Shown here: positions 25,943 to 33,648 of the stretch, in pieces | How the letters are laid out: every line of letters begins with the position of its first letter | How positions within the stretch are numbered: position 1 is the first letter of the stretch | Assembly: GCA_016927905.1 (NCBI GenBank) | Contig: JAFGLW010000001.1 | Coordinates: 310,001-374,000 of the forward strand | Source of the DNA: a candidate division CSSED10-310 bacterium | GTDB taxonomy: Bacteria > CSSED10-310 > JAFGJC01 | Length of the DNA: 64,000 bases | Direction of reading: 5' to 3' | Made by a program: the position numbers and the translations under genes | The notes under the pieces: generated by a model | What the model saw: the letters and a program-made list of their open reading frames with translations, nothing else | Told to the model about the DNA's origin: nothing | The model's database searches: none

Positions 25943-26272
25943 TCACTCCAGCTCGATCTTTTCGGCGATGACGGCTGTGCCGTAAGCAAGCAATTCCGCT
26001 GCACCACTCATGATTTCGGCGGAGGCAAACCGGAGCGCTACGACGGCGTTGGCACCCATCAGCACCGCTTCTTCAACCATCCGGTCCAATGCCTGTTCAC
26101 GTGCTTCAGCCAGCATCTTGGTATAATCCGAAATTTCCCCCCCGACAAGATTTTTCAGCACGGCCAGAATATCCCGCCCCAGGTTTCTGGCCCGGATGGT
26201 ATTCCCCCGCACCAATCCAAGCGTCTCCTTGACCCGGTATCCACTCAGTTCATCGGATGTCGATATCATCAT
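25943..26272 (-). CDS. YbjQ-like (UPF0145) protein
   Basis: Start set at the ATG at 26272, behind a GAGG site; the longer frame overlaps the anti-sigma gene. The 109-residue product has the family pattern: ISTSDELSGYRVKETLGLVRGNTIRARNLGRDILA, then an amphipathic helix (YTKMLAEAREQALDRMVEEA) and GANAVVALRF. The family forms pentamers, and its function is unknown. It follows the anti-sigma gene by 5 bp and so may belong to the sigma regulon's own operon. Confidence 0.88.
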   Translation of the reverse strand: MMISTSDELSGYRVKETLGLVRGNTIRARNLGRDILAVLKNLVGGEISDYTKMLAEAREQALDRMVEEAVLMGANAVVALRFASAEIMSGAAELLAYGTAVIAEKIELE

Positions 26273-26277
26273 GGAAC

Positions 26278-26724
26278 CTACCTCCTCACATCCTTGTACC
26301 GCTCGAATCTGTATGCCCGAACCCGCTCCCGGCAAACCGATATCAGCAGTACCGCAGTGCCGATCATGGTCAAAGGGATTCCAACCCGAACCCAGATCGG
26401 TTCGGAGGGATTCAACAACACCTGGGAACACAACCAAAACAACGCTCCCGACATCAGCAGAATCAGGCCGCCTGTCACCAGGATCCATCCCAGCCGGCGC
26501 TCCATTTTATTGTATATACCCGACCAATATCCCTCCCAGAATTTGTCTTCTGGAGTTTGAAAACTGGATATGTCGGTCACGGCATTCAGTATTTTGAACT
26601 GCCGCATCTCACGGCGGCATTCCTCACAGACCTTCAGATGGTCCATCAATTCCCGGATTTCACTCTCAGTCAGTTCGCCATCGATGTACCCCATTATCAG
26701 CTTTTGATACTGTTCGCATTTCAT
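26278..26724 (-). CDS. Anti-sigma factor with zinc-finger (zf-HC2) domain
   Basis: The 148-residue protein begins with a ZAS-type domain (KCEQYQKLIMGYIDGELTESEIRELMDHLKVCEECRREM). This has the HxxxCxxC pattern (His, Cys, Cys) that binds zinc and the sigma factor. Two membrane segments follow at about residues 77-98 and 105-130, and a basic C-terminus ends the protein. It would hold the upstream-encoded sigma factor at the membrane until a signal releases it. The start overlaps the sigma gene stop by 4 bp. Confidence 0.9.
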   Translation of the reverse strand: MKCEQYQKLIMGYIDGELTESEIRELMDHLKVCEECRREMRQFKILNAVTDISSFQTPEDKFWEGYWSGIYNKMERRLGWILVTGGLILLMSGALFWLCSQVLLNPSEPIWVRVGIPLTMIGTAVLLISVCRERVRAYRFERYKDVRR

Positions 26725-27341
26725 TCTTTATCCCCCGCAAGAAAATCGACGGAGTTTTCCAGTTTCCGCTTCAAGGCTTTTCTGGCGTAAAACAACCGTG
26801 ACATGACCGTTCCCTTGGGGATGTTCAAACACCGGGCGATTTCATCATAACTGAATCCCGCAAAATGCTTGAGCTCGATAATCTCCCGGTCCTTCGGATC
26901 CAGGGATCGGACGGCAGTCCGCACCAATACAGCCAGATCGTCTCTCTGAATCTCCTCCCTCAGGTCGGAAGCCATCCTGTTTCGCAACCGGAATCGATCG
27001 ATCATGCCGTGAAATCTGGCTTTGGACCGGAGATAGTCAAGACAGACATTCCGGAGAATCTTGTAAAACCATGGGAGAAAAGGTGAATTCAGATCAAACA
27101 TCCCGATGGATCGGTATGCTTTGATGAAAGCTTCCTGCGACAGATCCCTCGCCGTCTCCCGGTCCCCAACGATCGACAGGGCCACCCGCAGGGAGCGTTC
27201 GCGGTATCGATCGACCAGAACGCCGAACGCATCGCGGTTTCCCTGGCGGACGGTCAGCAGGATGTGATTGTCGGGCAATCCGTCGCCTGTTGCCGCCTCA
27301 TCAATGGAACCGCTCTTCATTTCGAGTGCCCGGCAGACCAC
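26721..27341 (-). CDS. ECF RNA polymerase sigma factor
   Basis: The 206-residue protein has region 2 (DAFGVLVDRYRERSLRVALSIVGDRETARDLSQEAFIKAYRSI, PFLPWFYKILRNVCLDYLR) and region 4 (LDPKDREIIELKHFAGFSYDEIARCLNIPKGTVMSRLFYARKALKRKL), joined by a short linker. This is a SigE/RpoE-like group IV factor. The GTG start has GGGAGG six bases upstream. It forms a sigma/anti-sigma pair with the gene after it. The target promoters cannot be seen. Confidence 0.94.
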   Translation of the reverse strand: MVCRALEMKSGSIDEAATGDGLPDNHILLTVRQGNRDAFGVLVDRYRERSLRVALSIVGDRETARDLSQEAFIKAYRSIGMFDLNSPFLPWFYKILRNVCLDYLRSKARFHGMIDRFRLRNRMASDLREEIQRDDLAVLVRTAVRSLDPKDREIIELKHFAGFSYDEIARCLNIPKGTVMSRLFYARKALKRKLENSVDFLAGDKE

Positions 27342-27404
27342 ATGATTCCTCCCTTCGCAATTACATACGCCGGGATACCTGTTTTATTCGAAGCATGGAA
27401 CCGA

Positions 27405-27719
27405 TCAGGCGGAATTTTCCCGAATTTTATCCACTTTCCGCTGCAGTTCATTCTCGAGAATTCCCAATTCAGACCTGTATTTCTCCTCGATCTCCGTCTT
27501 CATACGGATATAATCTTCATACGAAACCGAACCTTGAAGTTCCGCCAGTTTGGATTTCATCATGATTTCCCGTTCCGCCATTTTCGCCTGATAGGTTTTC
27601 CGGATTTCATGGATGGCCTGTTTCTGTTCGTCACTGAGTTTCCGATCGATCATACCGGAATTCCGCCTGCTTAAATTCTCCATGGCGATTTCATAAGCGC
27701 TCTTGATTTTCTCCGCCAA
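27405..27719 (-). CDS. Small charged coiled-coil protein (unknown family)
   Basis: An AAAGGAGG site stands seven bases before TTG at 27719, giving 104 residues that start LAEKIKSAYEIAMENLSRR. The rest is nearly all helical and charged (LSDEQKQAIHEIRKTYQAKMAEREIMM, DYIRMKTEIEEKYRSELGILENELQRKVDKI), with heptad spacing. No ATG fits the site. I do not recognise a function; the K-SAYEIAME opening recurs in short bacterial proteins next to regulatory genes. It is 63 bp upstream of the sigma gene and could share its transcript. Confidence 0.65.
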   Translation of the reverse strand: MAEKIKSAYEIAMENLSRRNSGMIDRKLSDEQKQAIHEIRKTYQAKMAEREIMMKSKLAELQGSVSYEDYIRMKTEIEEKYRSELGILENELQRKVDKIRENSA

Positions 27720-27747
27720 CCTTGAACCTCCTTTCGATCTGTACCGT

Positions 27748-27759
27748 GAGTATATACTC
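27748..27759. promoter_or_regulatory. 12-bp perfect palindrome in a divergent spacer
   Basis: GAGTATATACTC reads the same on both strands and holds TATACT in each direction. It lies between the divergent 104-residue gene and the DUF502 gene, so it may be an operator or a -10 region. No matching -35 box is clear. Confidence 0.3.
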
Positions 27760-27816
27760 CCCGGCCGCCTATTTACCAGGTGCAATTTCACGTCGAAACC
27801 ATTACCATATATCCTG

Positions 27817-28500
27817 ATGAGTGCCGAGAGCGACACCGCAACTGCCGCAACCCATAAAAAACCTGGTTCCCGGGCAAGATCGAACTTTGTCAAGGGACTG
27901 GTCGTTCTCTTTCCCATGTATTTCACATTTCTCATGATCCAGTTTCTGATCCGATGGTTATCCAAACCTCTGACTCCTGCGGTGAGATGGGTGATGGACC
28001 GTTTGAATTTCAACGCCTCCACTCCCGTAACGGATGCCATCGTCATCATGAGTTCCCTGACGCTGACCCTTATTTTCATCGGGATTGTGGGAGCCATCGC
28101 CCAGAAGGTCATCGGAAGAAAAACAGTCGAACTGTTCGAAAGAATACTGGAAAAAGTGCCCGTTATCCGGACGATTTACAAGACCTTCAGGGAAATAACC
28201 CGGATCATGACCGGTGAAGCCACCCGATCCTTCCAGAAAACGGTCTATATCGATCTTCCGGAAGACACCGGCAAGGTGCTGGGATTTATCACCGGATCGA
28301 TTCTGATGAACGACGGCCGCCTGTATCATTCGGTATTCGTACCGACAACTCCGAACATCACCACCGGTTTTCTGCTGCTGCTTCGCCCCGAGCAGATTCG
28401 GCACACCCATTTGTCGCCTGAAGAAGGTCTGCGGTTTGTGTTATCGGCGGGAGTGTTGTCCAACCATGAGGTTCAGGATGAGATCAAGACGTCTGGCTGA
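27817..28500 (+). CDS. DUF502 family membrane protein
   Basis: Start set at the ATG at 27817, because the longer frame is antisense to the neighbour and lacks family sequence. The 227-residue protein has an N-terminal basic tail, helices at about 25-48 and 72-100 (FVKGLVVLFPMYFTFLMIQF, IVIMSSLTLTLIFIGIVGAIA), then the DUF502 stretch KVPVIRTIYKTFREITRIMTG and FVPTTPNITTGFLLLLRPEQI. The function of DUF502 is unknown. Its end overlaps the next gene, and it begins a seven-gene plus-strand run to 35348. Confidence 0.85.
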   Translation: MSAESDTATAATHKKPGSRARSNFVKGLVVLFPMYFTFLMIQFLIRWLSKPLTPAVRWVMDRLNFNASTPVTDAIVIMSSLTLTLIFIGIVGAIAQKVIGRKTVELFERILEKVPVIRTIYKTFREITRIMTGEATRSFQKTVYIDLPEDTGKVLGFITGSILMNDGRLYHSVFVPTTPNITTGFLLLLRPEQIRHTHLSPEEGLRFVLSAGVLSNHEVQDEIKTSG

Positions 28501-29449
28501 GATCCTGTTGCTCGCTGCCTGGCTGATGTCCCTGTGGCCCGGCGACGGGATTCCCGGCCGTCACTCTTTGCAGCCCATCGAACCAGGTTCCGACGAACGG
28601 GAAAACTGCCGTCTTTTCGGTATGATTAAAGCCCTGCCTGAAAAGACCGGGGACTTGAACCGGTATCTGGAGAGATTTGCAGGACCGAGCCGTCCTCAGC
28701 GAAGTGGATGGTCCCTGTCCATATTCAGCGATTATGAGAAGGGAGGCACCATTGGAACTCCGGGACTTCCCATGATCCTGCGATCGGAGATGAATGTCCG
28801 GGATGATCTGCCGACGTTCGAAATGGCATCCGAACTGTTCCTCCGCTTGAAACCGAACCTGATCCTGGGACATCTTCGAAACGCTTCCTCCGGTTGTCTC
28901 GACATCGTCGATCCGCACCCGTTTCAATCGATCGTTCGAGACCGTCATTTTCTGTTCATTCACAACGGGGGGGTCTGGGGAGAAGACCTGATCGTTCTGA
29001 CCCATGACCTGCTCGGCGGAGAATCCGCGCCTGCCAACTGCCCCGATGTTCCGGTCGATTCGGAATACCTGTTTTTGTATTACAAATACATCCTTGAAAA
29101 CATCGCATCCAAACCGTACGAAGCCTGCCGGATCTGGTTGACCAGCCTGATAGCAAGTTTTAACGATGAATGGAACGCCCTCAATGTCCTGATAACCGAC
29201 GGTTACAGCATCTGGGCAATCCGATCCAGCCGGAACGACACCGGATTCAATCTGCATTATAAATCTTTTGATAACGGATCCGGATACCTGATTTCGACGG
29301 AAGCGCTCGATCCCGATTTCATTCTCCTGGACAACTTCACCATCGCTCAATTCCGTCCGGGTGAACCGCCCCGGATCGAAACCGTCATATCCCCCTTCCA
29401 CGACATTTACACCCATCCGCGTTTTCCAATCAGTCATTCAAAACGTTGA
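28478..29449 (+). CDS. Exported class II glutamine amidotransferase-like (Ntn fold) protein
   Basis: With the ATG at 28478 (site GAGGTTCAGG), the 323-residue product starts with a signal-like segment (LAEILLLAAWLMSLWPG). CRLFGM, normally the very N-terminus of YafJ/class II amidotransferases with Cys2 as nucleophile, appears at Cys44. Family motifs follow: GWSLSIFSDYE, GHLRNASSGC, HPFQS and FLFIHNGGVWG. In an active enzyme the stretch before Cys44 would have to be cut off. Known relatives are cytosolic, so an envelope form is unusual. An ATG at 28466 is an alternative start. It overlaps the DUF502 and YidD genes. Confidence 0.75.
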   Translation: MRSRRLAEILLLAAWLMSLWPGDGIPGRHSLQPIEPGSDERENCRLFGMIKALPEKTGDLNRYLERFAGPSRPQRSGWSLSIFSDYEKGGTIGTPGLPMILRSEMNVRDDLPTFEMASELFLRLKPNLILGHLRNASSGCLDIVDPHPFQSIVRDRHFLFIHNGGVWGEDLIVLTHDLLGGESAPANCPDVPVDSEYLFLYYKYILENIASKPYEACRIWLTSLIASFNDEWNALNVLITDGYSIWAIRSSRNDTGFNLHYKSFDNGSGYLISTEALDPDFILLDNFTIAQFRPGEPPRIETVISPFHDIYTHPRFPISHSKR

Positions 29450-29898
29450 AGACACAGTTTATATCCAGGTTTGCCGCTGCAATGATCTTCACCATCGCAA
29501 TCCAGTGTATCTTGTTGCCGATTCCTGCAGATGGCATTCCGGATCGAAAACCCGCCCGCGACATGCGCGGTCCCGATCCGGAATTAACCGGGAACCGGAA
29601 CGAAACTGAATCCGGCAGTTACAAAAAAACGATCGTCCGATGGGTGGCGACGGTTTACCGTCGCTATATGAGTCCGGCCATGAGCCGGGGATGCCCCTGC
29701 CATCCTTCCTGCTCCGAGTACATGGTTCAGGCTGTGATCCGCTACCCGGTCCCGGTGGGCATAATACTCGGCCTGGACCGCCTTCTGCATGAAGCCGGTG
29801 AAATCAAGCGGGGCAGATGGATCGAGACGCCATCCGGCCCGCTGATCCATGATCCGCTGGAAAACCATATATTCTGGTGGGATGATGACTGCGATTAA
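29446..29898 (+). CDS. YidD-like membrane protein insertion factor
   Basis: The 150-residue protein has an N-terminal hydrophobic segment (ISRFAAAMIFTIAIQCILLPI) and a YidD/DUF37 domain in the second half: VYRRYMSPAMSRGCPCHPSCSEYM, AVIRYPVPVGIILGLDRLL and a conserved Cys trio. Typical YidD is about 85 residues with an amphipathic N-terminus and sits beside rnpA-yidC. Here it is longer and separate. The TTG start overlaps the previous stop codon by 4 bp. It may assist inner-membrane protein insertion, or have a derived role in the envelope. Confidence 0.85.
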   Translation: MKTQFISRFAAAMIFTIAIQCILLPIPADGIPDRKPARDMRGPDPELTGNRNETESGSYKKTIVRWVATVYRRYMSPAMSRGCPCHPSCSEYMVQAVIRYPVPVGIILGLDRLLHEAGEIKRGRWIETPSGPLIHDPLENHIFWWDDDCD

Positions 29899-30763
29899 GT
29901 GCTGGCCGTTCCTGATCCTCATACTGATTCCTGTCGCGGAAGCTGCCGCCGGGCACGAAGCGGACGACCTCTTCGCGTTCGCCGATCATCTTGATGAGAA
30001 ACATGAGTATTATCGGGCCGTCACCGAGTATATGCGGTTCATCTTTCTATATCCTGAAGACAGCAGATCACAGGAGTGTCGATTCCGCATCTGCAGAAGC
30101 TATCTTGAGGGCGGTCGACTGGATGATGCGGTCAACTGCCTGATTGAATTTCTGGGATCATCTGATGGCGATGATTTGGCTTTATCCGCCCGATATTCAT
30201 TGGGCGCGGCTCATTACTGCCTGCACGACTACCCGGCTGCGCTTGTTCAGCTGGAACTGATTCCTGAAAAATCCCTGAGTATCACAGGGCGCAATGCGGT
30301 GACCTACTCCAGATTGTGGTGTTATCTGCATCAGAAAGATTTCCGCTCCGCGTATGCGCTGGCCGGGATGTTTGATCCGAAACCGACGGGATACGGCCCG
30401 GTCAATACGACATTGTCCCGGACCGTTGCGGAGCTGGAATTACTCCCCCGGAGGAAACCGGCACTTGCGGGGATCATGTCTGCAGTGATCCCGGGCACCG
30501 GTCAGTTTTATTCCGGTCATTGGGAAGACGGCGCACTTTCATTGCTCCTGAATGCCCTGTTCATCGGCGGAATCATCCATTCGCTGGGGAACGACCATAA
30601 TGAGACCGCCGCCGTCCTGGGTTTCTTTGAACTGGGATGGTACTCGGCCAATATCTATAATGCAGTCGATTCGGCGCATCAAACAAACCGAAGACAATGG
30701 GAACGGCACCTTGATTTCATCGAAAATACATTCGGTTCGCCGTTCCAGCCGATCCGGTACTGA
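29882..30763 (+). CDS. Secreted TPR protein with C-terminal membrane domain
   Basis: ATG codons at 29882 and 29885 sit inside the YidD gene's last codons and begin a signal peptide (AIKCWPFLILILIPVAEAAAG). The 293-residue product has TPR-like repeats (residues about 30-170) and then a small hydrophobic domain starting SAVIPGTGQFYSGHWEDGALSLLLNALFIGG. The last part is like the P-G-x-GQ-x-Y membrane module found after TPR in many bacterial envelope proteins. Function unknown. Its coupling to YidD suggests a shared role. Confidence 0.75.
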   Translation: MMTAIKCWPFLILILIPVAEAAAGHEADDLFAFADHLDEKHEYYRAVTEYMRFIFLYPEDSRSQECRFRICRSYLEGGRLDDAVNCLIEFLGSSDGDDLALSARYSLGAAHYCLHDYPAALVQLELIPEKSLSITGRNAVTYSRLWCYLHQKDFRSAYALAGMFDPKPTGYGPVNTTLSRTVAELELLPRRKPALAGIMSAVIPGTGQFYSGHWEDGALSLLLNALFIGGIIHSLGNDHNETAAVLGFFELGWYSANIYNAVDSAHQTNRRQWERHLDFIENTFGSPFQPIRY

Positions 30764-30812
30764 TCCGCCCGCTCTTGACCCCCGTTGTGAACGCTTCTAG
30801 ACTCAGCAGATC

Positions 30813-32234
30813 ATGAGCCGTGCTGTATTCCTTCAGTCTTTATGGACCGAAAATCTGGGCCCGATGTACCTGTCCTCGGTCGCGAAGGCCGCGGGTCATG
30901 AGTGTAACCTGATCATCGAAACCAAAGCAGCCCGGAACCGGGATATCGCCCGGCTCGCTCCCGATCTCATCGCATTCTCGGTCACAACGGGAATGCATCA
31001 ATGGGCGCTTCGCAGAGCCGCCGAATTGCGTAAGATCCTGAATGTCCCGATTGTGTTCGGAGGACCCCATGCAACCTACTATCCGGAAATCATCGAAAAC
31101 AGCCAGGTCGATGCCATTTGCCGGGGTGAAGGAGAAACCAGTTTCGTCGAGATGCTGAACCGGCTGGATACGGGCGGATCCTGGGTCGATATATCCAACC
31201 TGTGGGTGAAATACGAGGGGATCATCTATCGCAACGACGTGGCGGTTCTGGAGGAAAACCTGGATATTCTGCCCCGGCCGGACAGGGATCTTTACTACCG
31301 ATATCCCTATATTCGAAATTATGAGAACAAATCGTTTATTTCCGGAAGGGGCTGCCCCTATTCCTGCACCTATTGCTCCATCGCCAGCCTTCGCGAAATA
31401 TACAAAAACAGGGGACCGTTCGTCCGGTTTCATTCACCCCGGAGGGTTGTGGAAGAAATCTGCGACGTAAAAGAACGATTCGGTCTGCGTGTTGTGATAT
31501 TTCAGGACGATACATTCATAATCGGTCCGGAAAGACTGGAAACCCTTCTGAAGCTGTATGTCGCTGAAGTCAGACTGCCTTTTGTGTGCCATGTCCGGGC
31601 GGATCTGCTGACATACGATATCGCCCGTATGCTGAAAGAAGCCGGATGTCACAGCGTCGATTTCGGATTGGAAAGCGGCGACGAAACACTCCGACGGGAA
31701 GTGCTCGGCAAAACCGTCACGAATGATCAGATCCGCGATGCCGCTTCGATCCTGAAACAGACCGGCATCCGGTTCAGAACCACCAACATGATCGGTCTGC
31801 CCGGAGAATCCCTGGAACAGGTCTATCGCACGGTTCTCCTCAACCAGGAGATCCGCACCGATTATCCTTCCGCATCCATATACCAGCCCTATCCCCGAAC
31901 CGTTCTCGGCGACCGTGCCATTGCCGACGGGCTGGCCGGTCAGGATTTCTCCGTCGATTCCATCGGATCCTCATTTTTCAGAACGAGTCTGATCGATTCA
32001 GATCATCGAAAACAATTTATCAATCTGCAGAAACTTTTCTGGCCAGCCGTCCGGTTCCCCCGGTTGATGCCGGTGATCCGGCGGATCGTCCGGCTTCCTC
32101 CCAACCCGGTTTTCGAACTCCTGTTTCTTTTGTTCTACGGCATTAACTACACGCTCAGCGAAAATGTATCCATCCGGCGCCTTATCAATGTGGGCCGACA
32201 TACCATCATATCTTTCTTTTACCGGACGAATTGA
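30813..32234 (+). CDS. B12-binding-type radical SAM enzyme (pair B, member 1)
   Basis: The 473-residue protein is a paralogue of the gene at 10566: FLQSLWTENLGPMYLSSVAKAAG aligns with its N-terminus, FGGPHATYYPE and CRGEGETSF mark the B12-type domain, and Cys181, Cys185 and Cys188 in GRGCPYSCTYC bind the radical SAM cluster. Two further shared stretches are MIGLPGESLEQVYRTVLLNQEI and YQPYPRT. The substrate is unknown. It is followed 4 bp later by a second radical SAM gene, so the arrangement repeats that of 10566-13460. Confidence 0.87.
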   Translation: MSRAVFLQSLWTENLGPMYLSSVAKAAGHECNLIIETKAARNRDIARLAPDLIAFSVTTGMHQWALRRAAELRKILNVPIVFGGPHATYYPEIIENSQVDAICRGEGETSFVEMLNRLDTGGSWVDISNLWVKYEGIIYRNDVAVLEENLDILPRPDRDLYYRYPYIRNYENKSFISGRGCPYSCTYCSIASLREIYKNRGPFVRFHSPRRVVEEICDVKERFGLRVVIFQDDTFIIGPERLETLLKLYVAEVRLPFVCHVRADLLTYDIARMLKEAGCHSVDFGLESGDETLRREVLGKTVTNDQIRDAASILKQTGIRFRTTNMIGLPGESLEQVYRTVLLNQEIRTDYPSASIYQPYPRTVLGDRAIADGLAGQDFSVDSIGSSFFRTSLIDSDHRKQFINLQKLFWPAVRFPRLMPVIRRIVRLPPNPVFELLFLLFYGINYTLSENVSIRRLINVGRHTIISFFYRTN

Positions 32235-32238
32235 CCTC

Positions 32239-33648
32239 GTGAAATCCGCACCCGAAGTCATCCTGTTGAATCCCCCGGCCCGGAAAATCACCATACGGGA
32301 CAATTACTGCTCCAAAATTTCCCAGGCTGCCTATATCAACCATCCGATCGATCTGGTAATCCAGAGCGGTTTCCTGAAACGGGATTTCCACCTGCATCTG
32401 ATCGATGCGGTGGTATCGAAGCTTTCTTTCGACGGTTGCCTTGATCGTGTTCAAGATATCGATCCCGAAGCCGCATTCATGCTCGCAGGAAACGCCTCCT
32501 GGGCGGAAGACCGTCGTTTCATTTCGGCCCTGAAGAACCGGATGCCGAAGATGAAACTGATCGTCAGCGGGGATGTGTTTTTGGATAATCCGCTCGATTG
32601 GATGGATCAGATACCCCAAATAGACGCCATCCTGACCGATTTCACATCCCCTTCCCTGCGCGATTTTCTCCTGGGAAACAGAACCGGCTTGACTCACCTG
32701 GTTCACCGCGGACCGAACGGCATTCCCCAAATTCCTCCGGACAGCCAACCGACCCGGAGCTTCTCCATCCCGGTGCCGCTGCACGGCTTGTTTACGCGCC
32801 TTGATTATCGATACCCGTTCATTATGGCAAAACCATTTGCCACGGTGATGACCGAATACGGCTGCCCGTTCCACTGCGCATTCTGCGTGATGGGAACATT
32901 GGGGCACAAATTACGCCCGATCGACAATGTCATGGATGAAATGACCTGTCTGAAAAACTCCGGAATCCGGGATGTTTTTTTCGTGGACCAATCTTTCGGA
33001 ACCGATCGGGACCGCACACTCCGGATGTGTCTTGAAATCCGAAAGCAGACGCCGGGACTCCGATGGGTGTGTTTTTCCAGAGTGGACCTGGTGGACGAAA
33101 CCCTGCTGATGGAAATGAAATCGGCAGGATGTCACACCGTCATTTTCGGAGTCGAGACCGCCGACGAAAATCTCCTGAAATATTATCGAAAAGGATATAC
33201 GCTGGACCGTGTGCAACATGTTTTCACGATGATGAAACGCCTTAAACTTCGCTCCGTCGCCACCTTCCTGCTGGGTCTTCCGGGGGAAACCTGGGAATCC
33301 GCCTGTGAAACCATCGCGTTCGCCAAACGGTTGAAATGCGATTTCGCATCCCTGAATGTTGCAGTCCCCCGCATGGGTACCGATCTCCGCAAGTGGGCTC
33401 TGGAACGGGGCTATATCGATCCGGATCTGCGGGAATTCGACCAGAGCGGCACAGAAGTCGTGATGGCGACCGAACACCTGTCCAGCGATCAGCTGAGGGC
33501 TTTGAAACGGAAAGCCGTGCGCCAGATCTATCTGGATCCGGTTTATATTGTGAAGCGGTTGATCGCGCTCAGATCTTTCTCCGAATTCAGCATCCAGTTC
33601 CGTGAAGGGTTGCAACTGCTCCGGGGCTATTGCGGAAAAAACCGATGA
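32239..33648 (+). CDS. Radical SAM enzyme (pair B, member 2)
   Basis: Start set at the GTG at 32239, just after the previous stop; the frame upstream is inside that gene. The 469-residue protein has a poor B12-like N-terminal domain (EVILLNPPARK at the start), then a radical SAM core with Cys209, Cys213 and Cys216 (EYGCPFHCAFC). The region DVFFVDQSFGTDRDRTLRMCLEI with FSRVDLVDETLLMEMKSAGCHTVIFGVET matches the second enzyme of pair A (11985). It probably works with its partner on the same substrate. It ends in an ATGA overlap with the GT39-like gene. Confidence 0.84.
   Translation: MKSAPEVILLNPPARKITIRDNYCSKISQAAYINHPIDLVIQSGFLKRDFHLHLIDAVVSKLSFDGCLDRVQDIDPEAAFMLAGNASWAEDRRFISALKNRMPKMKLIVSGDVFLDNPLDWMDQIPQIDAILTDFTSPSLRDFLLGNRTGLTHLVHRGPNGIPQIPPDSQPTRSFSIPVPLHGLFTRLDYRYPFIMAKPFATVMTEYGCPFHCAFCVMGTLGHKLRPIDNVMDEMTCLKNSGIRDVFFVDQSFGTDRDRTLRMCLEIRKQTPGLRWVCFSRVDLVDETLLMEMKSAGCHTVIFGVETADENLLKYYRKGYTLDRVQHVFTMMKRLKLRSVATFLLGLPGETWESACETIAFAKRLKCDFASLNVAVPRMGTDLRKWALERGYIDPDLREFDQSGTEVVMATEHLSSDQLRALKRKAVRQIYLDPVYIVKRLIALRSFSEFSIQFREGLQLLRGYCGKNR

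Noticed and set aside
27720..28112. Long minus-strand frame over the DUF502 gene
   Set aside because: It is the antisense shadow of DUF502. The supported gene is the short coiled-coil protein from TTG at 27719.
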